Assembly: GCA_964638715.1 (NCBI GenBank)
Contig: CAZWZF010000034.1
Location: 1-47,702 of the forward strand
From: JBAXQQ01 sp037131695
GTDB lineage: Bacteria; Armatimonadota; Hebobacteria; CAIYQO01
Direction of reading: 5' to 3'
Length of the DNA stretch: 47,702 nt
The notes beneath the pieces were generated by a model. It was not told where the DNA came from and did no database searches. It was given only the letters and a program-made list of their open reading frames with translations. Positions 1-8,978 of this stretch are shown here, in pieces; position 1 is the stretch's first letter, and each line of letters opens with the position of its first letter. A program made the position numbers and the translations under genes.

Positions 1-40
1 TAAAAAGAAAATCACCTGAAAACTATGTGTTCTCAGGTGA
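1..40 (-). terminator. Intrinsic terminator of the PAS-domain gene
   Basis: Read on the minus strand, a 12-bp stem (TCACCTGAGAAC paired with GTTTTCAGGTGA, one G-T pair) with a 5-nt loop occupies 12-40. It is followed by a T-rich run at 11-1. The stem includes the stop codon of the gene at 33-1739, so the coding region runs directly into its terminator. Confidence 0.85.
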
Positions 41-1739
41 TATGGGATGACTGTGCATGAAATACTGAAAGTATCACTGTTTTGCCATGAAAATTTCCCA
101 GTTGCAGTGTCGCCTCAACTGATATATCTTCACCATCTTTTCGGCGCAATTTCATTTCTACTTTCACAACACTTCCGTTACGAATTCGCCATAATACTTC
201 ACCATAAGGCCTGCTTGCAGATTCCGGCACAATCAAATCCATCAATAGAGAGCTTTTTAACAATTCTTCATGAGAATATCCTGTAATACGGGTAAATGCA
301 TCATTTGCCTCAATAATATTTCCAGGATTTATATCATTATCAATTTCAATCAGAGTTACACCATCATGCAGAGAATTAAACAACAGACGAAATTGTGCTT
401 CGCTGTGAATTTTATCATCATCCATCAACCGGCGCTGAATAACCGTGGATGTCTGGTTTATCAGCGTTTCAATTAAAAATTGATTCTCCAGCTTTTTATT
501 ATTCGTCATTACAAAAGTAATGCCGCCGTATAGCTTGCCTTTATATGACAATCCCAATGTTGTTATTTCTGTAATATGCAGTGCTGAACAGATAGCATCT
601 GTTATCATTTTGGGAATATTACCGCCAGCAAGGCGATATAAATCAATTGGCATTAAACGATGGCATGTGTATTTTTCGTATTCTTCATCAGTTATCGAGT
701 CATAATCAACCTTCAGACCGATCGGGTTGAAATTCAATTTATCCAGCAATGATTTCGTGAATTGCGTCATACCGGCAACTTCGCGAACTACCACGCCGTT
801 TCTTTCGCTGCTGTATCCGCTGACAATCATATATGCCGTTTTCGATAAATCAAAAAGTATCGGGGTGATATAATCTAATATTTCATCAGGAGTATCAAGT
901 TCGAAATATTTTCGAGCGACATTTGCCAGCAGTTCCTGTTCACGCAAACGTTCATCCTGTTCATTCATTAATTTATGAAACTGGGTAACATCAGATATTA
1001 TTCCCTGGATAAATATTTCATTCTTATCATTTTTTAACACAGTGGTGCGGGTTTCCGCAATAATTATTGAACCATCTTTTTTACGCAATCTGTACCTGCC
1101 CGGCTGTTCTACTTTGCCATCCTGCGTTAATGTGTTGATACGTTCAGAATTATATTCATGCTGTTCCGGCAAGATAAATTCATTTATATTATGCGGCTTA
1201 TCAGAATCGTTCGGGTCGTAATCAAAGATTTTCCAGGCGGCATCATTAACTTTTAACAGATTCCCTTTCATGTCATGCTGATATATTGCCGCAGTATTTT
1301 TATAGACAAAATCATCCCAGCGTTTCTCTAATAATGAAGTTTTCTTTTTTATTTTGACTTGTTCTGTCAATAAATCCGCAATCTTCTGCTGGTTGATATA
1401 TTTATCCCGGACATGAGCGATAGCTGATTTTAAATTTTCTGCGGTAAAGTCAATTGGAAGTATTTCATTGCATATTATCCCGTTGCACAAACTGGAATCA
1501 GCGTAAATTATCACCGGTATTTGTCTTATGGAAAGCAAGTCAAGAATCAAATCATCCATAGCCTGATTTGTCGGCAGGAATGCGGCAGAAATAATTAATA
1601 TCTCGCCATATTGCCCGTTTAAAAGCCTTTTTGCTGATATCACATCTTCGGCAGGTAATATTATATAGCCACCCAAATGCGCTGCTGAATGAATAGCCTC
1701 TGAATATTCGGTTTTCCCTGAAAGAAATATAATTTTCAT
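33..1739 (-). CDS. PAS/GAF-domain sensory protein without visible output domain
   Basis: A 568-residue cytoplasmic protein with no membrane segment. Residues 1-115 look like a receiver-type alpha/beta fold lacking a clear phospho-acceptor pattern. A short helical linker leads to a first PAS domain (about 142-258, ending in an 'IIAETRTTVLKND...GIISDVTQ' PAC-like stretch). A GAF-like region follows (about 265-430), then a second PAS domain (about 440-560, with 'LFNSLHDGVTLIEID' and 'ITGYSHEELL'). No HisKA, GGDEF, EAL or HTH part follows. The protein ends normally at a terminator, so it is not cut by the window edge. The ribosome binding site is weak (GGTTGCAAGAA region). It may work as a signalling partner of a separate output protein. 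The domain calls are by eye; the target is unknown. Confidence 0.8.
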   Translation of the reverse strand: MKIIFLSGKTEYSEAIHSAAHLGGYIILPAEDVISAKRLLNGQYGEILIISAAFLPTNQAMDDLILDLLSIRQIPVIIYADSSLCNGIICNEILPIDFTAENLKSAIAHVRDKYINQQKIADLLTEQVKIKKKTSLLEKRWDDFVYKNTAAIYQHDMKGNLLKVNDAAWKIFDYDPNDSDKPHNINEFILPEQHEYNSERINTLTQDGKVEQPGRYRLRKKDGSIIIAETRTTVLKNDKNEIFIQGIISDVTQFHKLMNEQDERLREQELLANVARKYFELDTPDEILDYITPILFDLSKTAYMIVSGYSSERNGVVVREVAGMTQFTKSLLDKLNFNPIGLKVDYDSITDEEYEKYTCHRLMPIDLYRLAGGNIPKMITDAICSALHITEITTLGLSYKGKLYGGITFVMTNNKKLENQFLIETLINQTSTVIQRRLMDDDKIHSEAQFRLLFNSLHDGVTLIEIDNDINPGNIIEANDAFTRITGYSHEELLKSSLLMDLIVPESASRPYGEVLWRIRNGSVVKVEMKLRRKDGEDISVEATLQLGNFHGKTVILSVFHAQSSHIT

Positions 1740-2166
1740 TTAAAAATTCTTGCAACCTGCAACAATATACATTATATAAAAATAAAGAATGGACGTATAC
1801 AATATCATTACACAAATTTTATGATTTTGATATACTTCTTTTTCGTATTTTTGAATATAAACACAGTTGTTATTAATACCTTAACCTGCAAAAATGTCGA
1901 TGAAAAACAAGCTTATTACAAAAAATGTAATATCAAGATATTCACCGCGAAAGAACTCAAAGAACGCAAAAGCAGAATATATAAAAATTCTTTTGTGTTC
2001 TTTGCGTTACTTTGTGGTTAAATAAATTAGGTTGTAGAGAATCCCACTTTAGTATAAATTCACCTTTTAATGATGAATAGGCTCCTGCCAAATTCCATCT
2101 TGCATAAATATCATAAATTTGGTACTTTTCAGTAGTAATAAATTAAGAATTATCGGGTGAATATAA
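1740..2166. other. Divergent intergenic region, no gene seen
   Basis: This 427-bp AT-rich spacer lies between the PAS gene (minus) and uppP (plus). The only open frame (1821-2021) runs through an inverted repeat and has low-complexity composition, so no gene is called. A TATAAT lies upstream of the PAS gene in minus orientation (around 1780), but without a good -35 box. Confidence 0.6.
1943..2020. repeat. Imperfect inverted repeat, small palindromic element
   Basis: The left arm 1943-1972 (around AAAGAACGCAAAAG) is the imperfect reverse complement of the right arm 1990-2020 (around CTTTTGTGTTCTTTGCG). The spacer is about 17 bp. It would fold into one long hairpin, like small palindromic elements scattered in many environmental genomes. 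Confidence 0.65.
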
Positions 2167-3438
2167 ATGACATTAACAGCTATTCAGGCTGCCATCATGG
2201 GTTTCGTACAGGGATTAACCGAGTTTTTGCCGGTTTCTTCCTCTGCCCATTTAGTTTTTGCCAGCCATTTCCTGAAAATACATTTAGGCGACAGCGATAC
2301 TGTTTCTTTTGATGTATTGGTACACCTTGCTACCTTGCTTGCGGTATTTATCTATTTCCGCAAAGACGTAATGATGCTTATTCGTGGTGCGATAAAACTC
2401 ATTGCATCCCCCGGCAAAGCATGGAAAGAAGATAGTTATTCGCGTCTTTTCGGCTTGCTGATAATCGGCACCCTCCCCGTTGCATTTATGCTGGTTTGTT
2501 TTAAAGAATTCTTCAGCATGAAGTTTCTTGATGTCCCGCTAAGTGCCGCTTTTTTGCTGCTGACCGCTGTAATGCTCTTCTGGATTTCCAGTCGGCCGGA
2601 AGGTGCAAAACAAATAGATAAGCTGCGTCCCATTGACGGGCTGGTGGTTGGATTATTCCAGGTACTGGCTTTATTCCCCGGCATTTCCCGCAGCGGCAGC
2701 ACCATCACCGGCAGTTTATTTCGCGGCATGGACAAAGAAACAGCTCCTCGTTTCGCATTTTTATTATCCATACCAGTAATCCTGGGCGGTGGTTTGATTG
2801 ATTTGAAAAAGCTGATATCTCAAGGAACGGATATACACACTTCTGTTCTGCTAATCGGTTTCGTTACTGCGGCTATCAGCGGATATATCGCTATCATATT
2901 CCTATTGAATATCGTGAAGCGCGGAAAACTGCATTACTTCGCTATTTATTGCGTAATAATATCAGTAACTCTTTCCGCATACTGGCAGTTCATGGTGCCA
3001 AAACTGGACTACAACACCATATCAGCCACGGCTGTAGACGAAAAGAATCCATCTGTCTATAATGAAGCGACAAAAGAAATTACCGCTGTTAATCTCGGCG
3101 GGATAGTCAGTTTCAAATTCGCCGCAAATCCTGGCAATTACCCGGTGGTTGATGCCAAGATTTTAGTACCAACCGGCATGGTGGGAAAAAAGAAAAATCG
3201 CCTGCATTATGATGTAATTGAATGCATACCGGCAGGAGAAGGCGCATTTGTCAGCGAAAAGTATAAAGTAGTACCGTTAGAATCCGCGACATTGCCTTCC
3301 GACGGTGAAACCAGGGAAATCAGAATAATCCTGACCAACTCCATTGGGGTAGAGCGGGATATACGGGTGCTAATGCGGGTAGTAGAAAAAAACCGCGTAG
3401 CGCAAATATGGGGAAGCGGAAAGGTTTACCGACAATAG
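2167..3438 (+). CDS. uppP: Undecaprenyl-diphosphatase with C-terminal extension
   Basis: An integral membrane enzyme that dephosphorylates undecaprenyl diphosphate and recycles the lipid carrier of cell-wall synthesis. Both signatures are intact: QGLTEFLPVSSSAHL at residues 15-29 (E19, S24-S26, H28) and PGISRSGSTITGSLFRG at 171-187 (R175). Hydrophobic segments continue to about residue 272, the usual family length (about 265-280). About 150 further residues (274-423) are hydrophilic, beta-rich and not part of the known family. The frame is continuous and the extension ends at its own stop, so this is a fusion rather than a read-through error. The upstream GGGTG at about 2155 is a modest ribosome binding site. 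mgtE follows in the same orientation after a 177-bp structured spacer. Confidence 0.93.
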   Translation: MTLTAIQAAIMGFVQGLTEFLPVSSSAHLVFASHFLKIHLGDSDTVSFDVLVHLATLLAVFIYFRKDVMMLIRGAIKLIASPGKAWKEDSYSRLFGLLIIGTLPVAFMLVCFKEFFSMKFLDVPLSAAFLLLTAVMLFWISSRPEGAKQIDKLRPIDGLVVGLFQVLALFPGISRSGSTITGSLFRGMDKETAPRFAFLLSIPVILGGGLIDLKKLISQGTDIHTSVLLIGFVTAAISGYIAIIFLLNIVKRGKLHYFAIYCVIISVTLSAYWQFMVPKLDYNTISATAVDEKNPSVYNEATKEITAVNLGGIVSFKFAANPGNYPVVDAKILVPTGMVGKKKNRLHYDVIECIPAGEGAFVSEKYKVVPLESATLPSDGETREIRIILTNSIGVERDIRVLMRVVEKNRVAQIWGSGKVYRQ

Positions 3439-3444
3439 TGTCGG
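3429..3444 (+). terminator. Small hairpin at the uppP stop codon
   Basis: CCGACA-ATAG-TGTCGG forms a 6-bp stem that includes the uppP stop codon. No T-run follows, so it is either a weak terminator or an RNA end-protecting hairpin. Confidence 0.4.
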
Positions 3445-3615
3445 ACCGTGTGGACCGCCGGCCCATTTATAAATGGACGACAGTTACAGTAATTATCGAC
3501 AATCAGGTAACCCGTCAGGGGGTGGGGTAAGCGCATAGTCTGAAAACAGCATAATGCGCGATAACCTCGCCACCTCATGCCTCCGGCGTAAAGCCGGTGA
3601 AACATAGGTGGTTTT
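3445..3615 (+). promoter_or_regulatory. Structured leader of mgtE-like gene, candidate RNA switch
   Basis: Three hairpins can be drawn. Palindrome CCATTT/AAATGG lies near 3463-3477. A helix GGTGGGGT (3521-3528) with ACCTCGCC (3564-3571) encloses an inner stem GCGCAT (3531-3536)/ATGCGC (3554-3559). A third hairpin pairs CCACCT (3570-3575) with AGGTGG (3606-3611), with inner stem CCGGC (3583-3587)/GCCGG (3593-3597). AGGTGG is the ribosome binding site, 4 nt before the ATG at 3616, so the third hairpin would block translation. Helices two and three share bases 3570-3571 and may compete. It does not match the M-box consensus I know. A Mg2+- or other-responsive switch is inference from the downstream gene. 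Confidence 0.5.
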
Positions 3616-5388
3616 ATGTTATATTTAGCGCATTTGCTGAACCGGCCAGTACGTGATGTCAACGGCGTCACCATGGGTTGGTTAGAAGATATGGTGCTGA
3701 CCACAATCGACCTGTTTCCACGCGTCGAGGCGCTGGTACTCGCCCGTCGCGGACGCGGCGCAGTCGTAATCCAGTGGGATCAGATTAACTCAATTACCGA
3801 TGACGCATTGCACCTTAAAAACACCCGCAAAGAAACCACCACTGATACAGTCTCCGAAGCTATGACCCTGCTAAAACGCGACATTCTGGATAAACAGATT
3901 GTTGATACTAACGGCAGAAAAATAGTCCGCATAAATGACCTGCAATTTGTAAATTATGGCGATGACCTGCGCTTGATTGGTGCTGATATCAGTGCCGCAG
4001 GCATCTTGCGCCGCATGAGTCTGGAAGTTCCGGCGCGATTTATAGCTAAATTAACCGGCAACCAGCTAACTGAAAAAATTATCCCCTGGAACTACGTTGA
4101 AAATCTGGAATCAGACGCTTCTTCTATCAAGCTGAATATATCTTCGCGCGGTTTACGCGACTTGCCGGCACCGGAAATAGCCGACATCTTGGAAAAACTT
4201 GCTCCCGAAGACCGCAGCGAAGTGCTGGCGCGCATCGACAATGAAACCCTGGCGGACACCCTGTCATTCCTGGAAGATGAGATGCAGGCAGAATTGCTGG
4301 AAGCCATCGACGACGAACGCGCATCCGACATTTTGGAAATAATGCCGCCGGACGAAGCCGCCGACGCCCTGGGTGAAATGGATGAAGACCACGCGGAACG
4401 CCTGTTGAACATGATGGAAGAGGACGAAGCTGAAGACGTTCGCGAGTTGATGCAATACGAACACGACACCGCGGGCGGACGCATGACCACCGCATTTGTG
4501 GCAGTAGCTGCCAACCTGAATGTCGGCGAGGCAATCAATGAATTGCGTACGCAATCCCCCGATGCAGAAACGGTATACTACACCTACGTAGTCGACACGG
4601 AAGGAAAATTGATAGGCGTTCTATCCCTGCGCGAATTAATCACATCACCGGATACGGAAATGGTGACAGAGATGATTAATACCTCTGTTATGAAGGTAAA
4701 TGTTAATGACGACCAGGAAGAATGTGCGCGTATTCTGAACAATTATCACCTACTGGCAATACCAGTGGTTGACGATAACGACATCCTGCGCGGCATTGTC
4801 ACCGTTGACGATGTACTGGACGTATTGCATGAAGAATCGCAGGAAGACATCAGCAAGGTCAGCGGCACCAGCGACGAAGGCGATATGGATGATACCAGTT
4901 GGCATCGCGCCACCCACCGTATGCCCTGGGTGCTGGGGGTAGGACTGGTTGGCGTATTTACCTCAATCATGCTGTATTATAATTTCGACATTGCCAACTC
5001 GCTGACGGCACTATTGCCGCTCATCCTGTTGTTGGGTGTGCAATTAGGCGGACAGGGTGCTGCCGCCGTACAGATGGGTATCAATGCCGAAGAATCCGTC
5101 GGCGATATCCTGCTGATGCTGCTCCAGCGTCAATGGCCGCTTGGTGCCGCTATCGCACTGGCAGCCGGAATGGTAGGCGGCATATTCGCAATAATCATAG
5201 GCGGCAACGCATCACCCTTTGCGGTATTCATCACTATCTGGCTGGTACTTACCCTGCAAGTTTTAACCGGCAGCCTGCTTCCGCTATTAATGCAAAAGCT
5301 GAAATGGGACCCCGCCCTGGTAAGCCGTCCCGCCCTGGCAGCCTTTTCATTGCTAACCGCAGTGCCATTGCTGATGAGAGCGCTTTAA
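3616..5388 (+). CDS. MgtE-like magnesium transporter with N-terminal PRC-barrel repeats
   Basis: A 590-residue protein, longer than usual MgtE (about 450). Two PRC-barrel-like units come first (about 1-65 and 88-170). Then come the MgtE N superhelical domain (about 182-283, acidic 'PPDEAADALGEMDEDHAERLL' type repeats), a CBS pair (about 284-410) and a membrane domain (435-590). MgtE proteins are gated Mg2+ channels in which the cytosolic part senses Mg2+. Here the membrane motif reads PLILLLGVQLGGQ (468-480) instead of the usual G-N-x-G-x-Q, and the acidic residue near the last helix appears to be Leu579. Ion selectivity may therefore differ. The start is fixed by AGGTGG 4 nt upstream. It is convergent with the esterase gene at 5516. 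Confidence 0.85.
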   Translation: MLYLAHLLNRPVRDVNGVTMGWLEDMVLTTIDLFPRVEALVLARRGRGAVVIQWDQINSITDDALHLKNTRKETTTDTVSEAMTLLKRDILDKQIVDTNGRKIVRINDLQFVNYGDDLRLIGADISAAGILRRMSLEVPARFIAKLTGNQLTEKIIPWNYVENLESDASSIKLNISSRGLRDLPAPEIADILEKLAPEDRSEVLARIDNETLADTLSFLEDEMQAELLEAIDDERASDILEIMPPDEAADALGEMDEDHAERLLNMMEEDEAEDVRELMQYEHDTAGGRMTTAFVAVAANLNVGEAINELRTQSPDAETVYYTYVVDTEGKLIGVLSLRELITSPDTEMVTEMINTSVMKVNVNDDQEECARILNNYHLLAIPVVDDNDILRGIVTVDDVLDVLHEESQEDISKVSGTSDEGDMDDTSWHRATHRMPWVLGVGLVGVFTSIMLYYNFDIANSLTALLPLILLLGVQLGGQGAAAVQMGINAEESVGDILLMLLQRQWPLGAAIALAAGMVGGIFAIIIGGNASPFAVFITIWLVLTLQVLTGSLLPLLMQKLKWDPALVSRPALAAFSLLTAVPLLMRAL

Positions 5389-5430
5389 GTTAGTTGACAG
5401 TTGATAGTGGACAGCTTTAGCCAAAAATTA

Positions 5431-5452
5431 TTGGACGGATCAGTCCAATCCG
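5431..5452. terminator. Hairpin between convergent genes
   Basis: TTGGAC (5431-5436) pairs with GTCCAA (5443-5448). CGGAT/ATCCG can form an alternative stem. It lies between the stops of the convergent mgtE-like and esterase genes without a clear T-run, so it is at best a weak bidirectional terminator. Confidence 0.4.
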
Positions 5453-5515
5453 ACTAACCCGCCCGATAAAATACCAGCTTTCATTTGCCATTTGCCATTT
5501 GCAATTTGCAATTCT

Positions 5516-6166
5516 TTACTTACCCTCTATCAACTCCTTAACCTTCGCTCCCCAGGCGTCGTAAGCTTTTGCGGTTATATGAACGCCATCAGGGGATAAC
5601 ATGCCGGGGATTTCCTGGTTGAACGGGGTCAGGAAAGCGTCGCGCATACTGACGAATTGAGTATTATAAGATGGAGAAACAGATTTTATTATTTCGTTAA
5701 TCTGGTCCACCTTGCCATTGAGATGCAATATACCGGAACCTACTGAGAATACACCGAAGTGAAACAGTATGGTGTTAGGCATTTTTGCGCGCATTGCTTT
5801 GCCGCAGGCGATTGCACCTGCTGCGACTTCTTCGGCTGATGTATCCGGCCAGAAATTATTGATGCCAATCATAAGCGTGGCATATTTAGGATTGATGCCA
5901 TCCAGAATACCATTTTCAATACGCCATAATACATGCGAAGTCTGATCGCCGCCGATGCCATAATATAAGGTTTTCATTCCGGGGACATGCTTCTGAAAGT
6001 CGCCTGACCAGGCGATGGCCTCGGTAATTGAGTCACCCAGCAGCAATAAATCCACATCACCGTTAAAACCAGCGATAGTCTGGGTCTGAGTAAGCTGGTT
6101 AGCGAAAGTATGGAACCATTTAGCTTCACTTTTCGCCGCAGCAATTTCTGATTTAAATAATGCCAT
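5516..6166 (-). CDS. SGNH/GDSL-family esterase
   Basis: A 216-residue hydrolase of the platelet-activating-factor-acetylhydrolase-like GDSL group. The catalytic set is visible: GDS with nucleophile S46, the G-I-G-G-D block at 70-74, GINN with N103, and DGVH with D193 and H196. There is no signal peptide, so it probably acts in the cytoplasm. In its setting, after a GH78-like rhamnosidase and near two more SGNH enzymes, a sugar O-deacetylase role is the best inference; the substrate is not shown. AGAGGT 5 nt before the ATG supports the start. It is the last gene of the minus-strand glycan cluster. Confidence 0.85.
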   Translation of the reverse strand: MALFKSEIAAAKSEAKWFHTFANQLTQTQTIAGFNGDVDLLLLGDSITEAIAWSGDFQKHVPGMKTLYYGIGGDQTSHVLWRIENGILDGINPKYATLMIGINNFWPDTSAEEVAAGAIACGKAMRAKMPNTILFHFGVFSVGSGILHLNGKVDQINEIIKSVSPSYNTQFVSMRDAFLTPFNQEIPGMLSPDGVHITAKAYDAWGAKVKELIEGK

Positions 6167-6207
6167 TTTTTACCTCTTTTATTTTCAAAATATACTTTAT
6201 GTGTAAG

Positions 6208-6255
6208 CTCCCCTCCTTGCCAAGGAGGGGTGTCCGAAGGACGGGGTGGTTTCGA
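6208..6255. repeat. Dispersed palindrome, CCCCTCCTTG family, copy 1
   Basis: CCCCTCCTTG-C-CAAGGAGGGG is a perfect palindrome at 6210-6230, followed by a GGGGTGGTTTCGAC tail. The same palindrome and tail recur at 23294-23329, marking a dispersed element. Confidence 0.75.
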
Positions 6256-6339
6256 CTAAGTCTAATCTCTATATCAGACCACCCCCTGCCCTTTTATCTT
6301 AAATTACGAATTATCATAATAATGATTAATTTTCCACTG

Positions 6340-8949
6340 TCAATTGTCAATCGTCAATTGAACACAGTTTTCATTCTTCACTACCACTTTTATCCCTTTT
6401 GGAATAGTCAGCGTACCGGTGGTTTTCTCGCCATTTTTCTGCAAATTGGCTGTCACCGGTCCATGCGGGGTTGGTACAGTAACTTTTAAACTTTGCAGGT
6501 CGCACATTTGCGGGTCGAACTCTATGGTATCCCAACCCGGTGTTAACGGAGTGATGCCAGCTATGCTTTTCACCAAATATGTTGCCGGAGACGCCCCCCA
6601 TGGATGTCCGACGCTGGATTCCCAGTCGCCGTTTATCTCATGGTTTTCCGGGGTTGATGTTAATCCGCTATCTACAAACCCGCCCCACAACTCGCGGATC
6701 TCCGCCAGCATTTCCGGTATTCTGCCTAATTGGTGCAGCACCTCGAACAGGTGGACGCGGAAAAATGGCCCGCACATCTGCAATACGCCGGGTTGTTTCC
6801 ATGTCCGGTCAAGGCAATCATTCGGGTCGTCAACCAACCCGGCTTCGATTGCCAGCAGATTCACATGAACACTCACCTCGGGTGACAGTTTGCCGTCAAC
6901 TACACAGTCAACAAAAACTTTGCGATTTGCATCCCAATGGTACTTTTGCAAAAATAGTTTTAATTCGTCAGCAATTTTCTGGAATCGCTTTGCATCGGCA
7001 GTATTTCCAGCTAAATTCAGCAGATTTACAGACGATTTTAACGCGCTATATTGCAGAATATTTATTGCTGTCGGTATTCCTTCATGACGGATGCTGCGCA
7101 CTTTGCCATCTTCCAATCCAGGATGGTCTACCCAATTCCACCCGGTGACATTGCGAAGCCTCGGGTCACCCGGGACGGTAAACAAGGTTTGAAATCCATT
7201 CATCAGTTTAACAACATTCGGCAATAAATTAAAAATAAAATCTTTGCGTCCAGTATATTGCAGGTGCTGTTCCAATTGAATTGGCCAAAGTATGGTTTGG
7301 TCCAGCAACCGGTATTGCTCCGGGGTGGTTATACATGGCTGGTTTGGTTGAAATATGCCATCCGGCATTTGTCCCTGCGCATACAAGGTATGCTGCCATT
7401 CGACGATTTCATGGTTGCCAAACAGGTGGTAACACGCCATGTTATGCACAATATTATCACCGATATACAGCAACTGTTCGCGCCACGGACCATCCATTAT
7501 GATATCCTGCGACCCGAACTCCATGGTGTTGCGGCAAATCTCCCATACACTGTTCAGCCGTGGTTCATTGCAGACAAATTGCCCGGTATTTTCGTAATCA
7601 TAATGCCGGTAAATCGCGTTTACCTTGCTGATTACCGCGCGACCGCCTTTTGCCCGTACAATAATTACCAATATTCTGGCTGATTTATACTGAAATGAAA
7701 CTTCGTAATTTTGCGGTCCATCACGAAGGATAACCCTGTCTATATATGCTGCCGGTAAAGTTAAACCCTTAACGCCGCTCAACCGTTCGCTATAAACAAC
7801 ATCGACCTGTACCCCGGCGGTGGCATCAGCAATTTCGAGCCGCGGCAGCATAGTGATACTTTTGGGGAACTCAAAAATTACAGCGAAATCTTCATCTTCA
7901 ACGGTAAGATTCACAGCACCATCTGCATTCAGGATACAGCGATTTTCCGGCAATATCACATCAATCATCGGACGTCGGTCTGGATCAATCTTTACCTTCC
8001 CTTCAGTGAAAACACCTGCAGTTGAAGCAGACCATTCCACCCGGTCGCCGCCAGATGGACATACATCCCAGCCAAATGGCAATATATTAAGCTGGAATTC
8101 TGTAGGCGGCGGGAATGTTCCGGTTATAACATGTTCGCCGGCAGATAAATCAAGGAAGATTGGCTGGTATATTTCAACCCATGGCAATGGCGGATCGATG
8201 TGATATTGTTTTTCTTCCCCATCTACCCATATTTTCATCCCTAACCGAAAATTAAAGTAAAATGTCAATTTTTGGGGTGAATCAATAGAGTAATTAATTC
8301 TCCAAATGTTGTCTGATTTATTCACTGGAGAAGATATAAATGCGCTTGCCTCACAGAATTTCCCCTGTTTCACAATACGCTGAGGAGATACTAATTCTTC
8401 GCAAAGCGGACGCAATGGCGACGGTAAAAATGTAACCCCATCCAATTCGTTAACATTCGGCAGTTGCCATCCCTTGTCATCAAATCCTGGTTCAGTCCAT
8501 CCTTGCAACTCCAACCGCATATCGCGCACTTCCTCATGTCCGATTATGCCGTTAGGACGACGCGACGGCAGATATTCATCAGCAGCGGCAATCCGCCAAC
8601 TCGAGGCATCCGCGAAATTACACCCGCCCGCGTTGCCGCCGGTCGCAAACATAATAGATGTGGGCAGCAATATACCCGGAATATCATATTCAGGTTCCCC
8701 CCAGGCATGCAGCAGCAGCGCAACCACATTTTCACCGACCTTTAAATACGGAGCAATGTTGAATGCCTCATACCGCATTTCATTATCATGATGACGCACA
8801 TAAGTACGGCCGGCAAAAGTGCCATTCACCCAAACCATGGCAAAATACCTGACGCCAAGATGCAGTTCAGCATCACTGACCGCATCAATATTAAAAGAAG
8901 CCCGCGCATAAGCATAGCGGGATTCAACAGGAAGGCTGAATATCTGCAT
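6340..8949 (-). CDS. GH78-like alpha-L-rhamnosidase
   Basis: An 869-residue glycosidase of the alpha-L-rhamnosidase type. The N-terminal beta-sandwich (about 1-110, 'MVWVNGTFAGRTYVRHHD' and 'GENVVALLLHAWG') is the lectin-like domain of the family. Further beta domains reach about 450. The (alpha/alpha)6 catalytic domain follows, with DGPWREQ at 486-492 in the place of the GH78 D-x-P-x-R-x-E block (E491 candidate general acid), then W/G-rich loops including 'WESSVGHPWGASP' and a small C-terminal beta domain. There is no signal peptide, so it probably cleaves imported oligosaccharides. AGAGGT 4 nt before the ATG supports the start. A small inverted-repeat element separates it from the upstream esterase gene. 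Family assignment is by motif; rhamnose specificity is not proven. Confidence 0.8.
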   Translation of the reverse strand: MQIFSLPVESRYAYARASFNIDAVSDAELHLGVRYFAMVWVNGTFAGRTYVRHHDNEMRYEAFNIAPYLKVGENVVALLLHAWGEPEYDIPGILLPTSIMFATGGNAGGCNFADASSWRIAAADEYLPSRRPNGIIGHEEVRDMRLELQGWTEPGFDDKGWQLPNVNELDGVTFLPSPLRPLCEELVSPQRIVKQGKFCEASAFISSPVNKSDNIWRINYSIDSPQKLTFYFNFRLGMKIWVDGEEKQYHIDPPLPWVEIYQPIFLDLSAGEHVITGTFPPPTEFQLNILPFGWDVCPSGGDRVEWSASTAGVFTEGKVKIDPDRRPMIDVILPENRCILNADGAVNLTVEDEDFAVIFEFPKSITMLPRLEIADATAGVQVDVVYSERLSGVKGLTLPAAYIDRVILRDGPQNYEVSFQYKSARILVIIVRAKGGRAVISKVNAIYRHYDYENTGQFVCNEPRLNSVWEICRNTMEFGSQDIIMDGPWREQLLYIGDNIVHNMACYHLFGNHEIVEWQHTLYAQGQMPDGIFQPNQPCITTPEQYRLLDQTILWPIQLEQHLQYTGRKDFIFNLLPNVVKLMNGFQTLFTVPGDPRLRNVTGWNWVDHPGLEDGKVRSIRHEGIPTAINILQYSALKSSVNLLNLAGNTADAKRFQKIADELKLFLQKYHWDANRKVFVDCVVDGKLSPEVSVHVNLLAIEAGLVDDPNDCLDRTWKQPGVLQMCGPFFRVHLFEVLHQLGRIPEMLAEIRELWGGFVDSGLTSTPENHEINGDWESSVGHPWGASPATYLVKSIAGITPLTPGWDTIEFDPQMCDLQSLKVTVPTPHGPVTANLQKNGEKTTGTLTIPKGIKVVVKNENCVQLTIDN

Positions 8950-8978
8950 ATCTACCTCTTTTTAATTAATAATTACGG

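Noticed and set aside
1821..2021. Small open frame of 66 codons between the PAS gene and uppP
   Set aside because: It runs through a palindromic repeat, is low-complexity and lacks a ribosome binding site.
3445..3615. M-box or yybP-ykoY riboswitch upstream of the mgtE-like gene
   Set aside because: The conserved core words of these families that I know are not present, so only an unnamed structured leader is reported.
5480..5512. Short direct repeats (TTTGCCATTTGCCATTTGCAATTTGC) as a CRISPR or iteron
   Set aside because: The units are 7 bp, contiguous and irregular, with no spacers; simple low-complexity spacer sequence.
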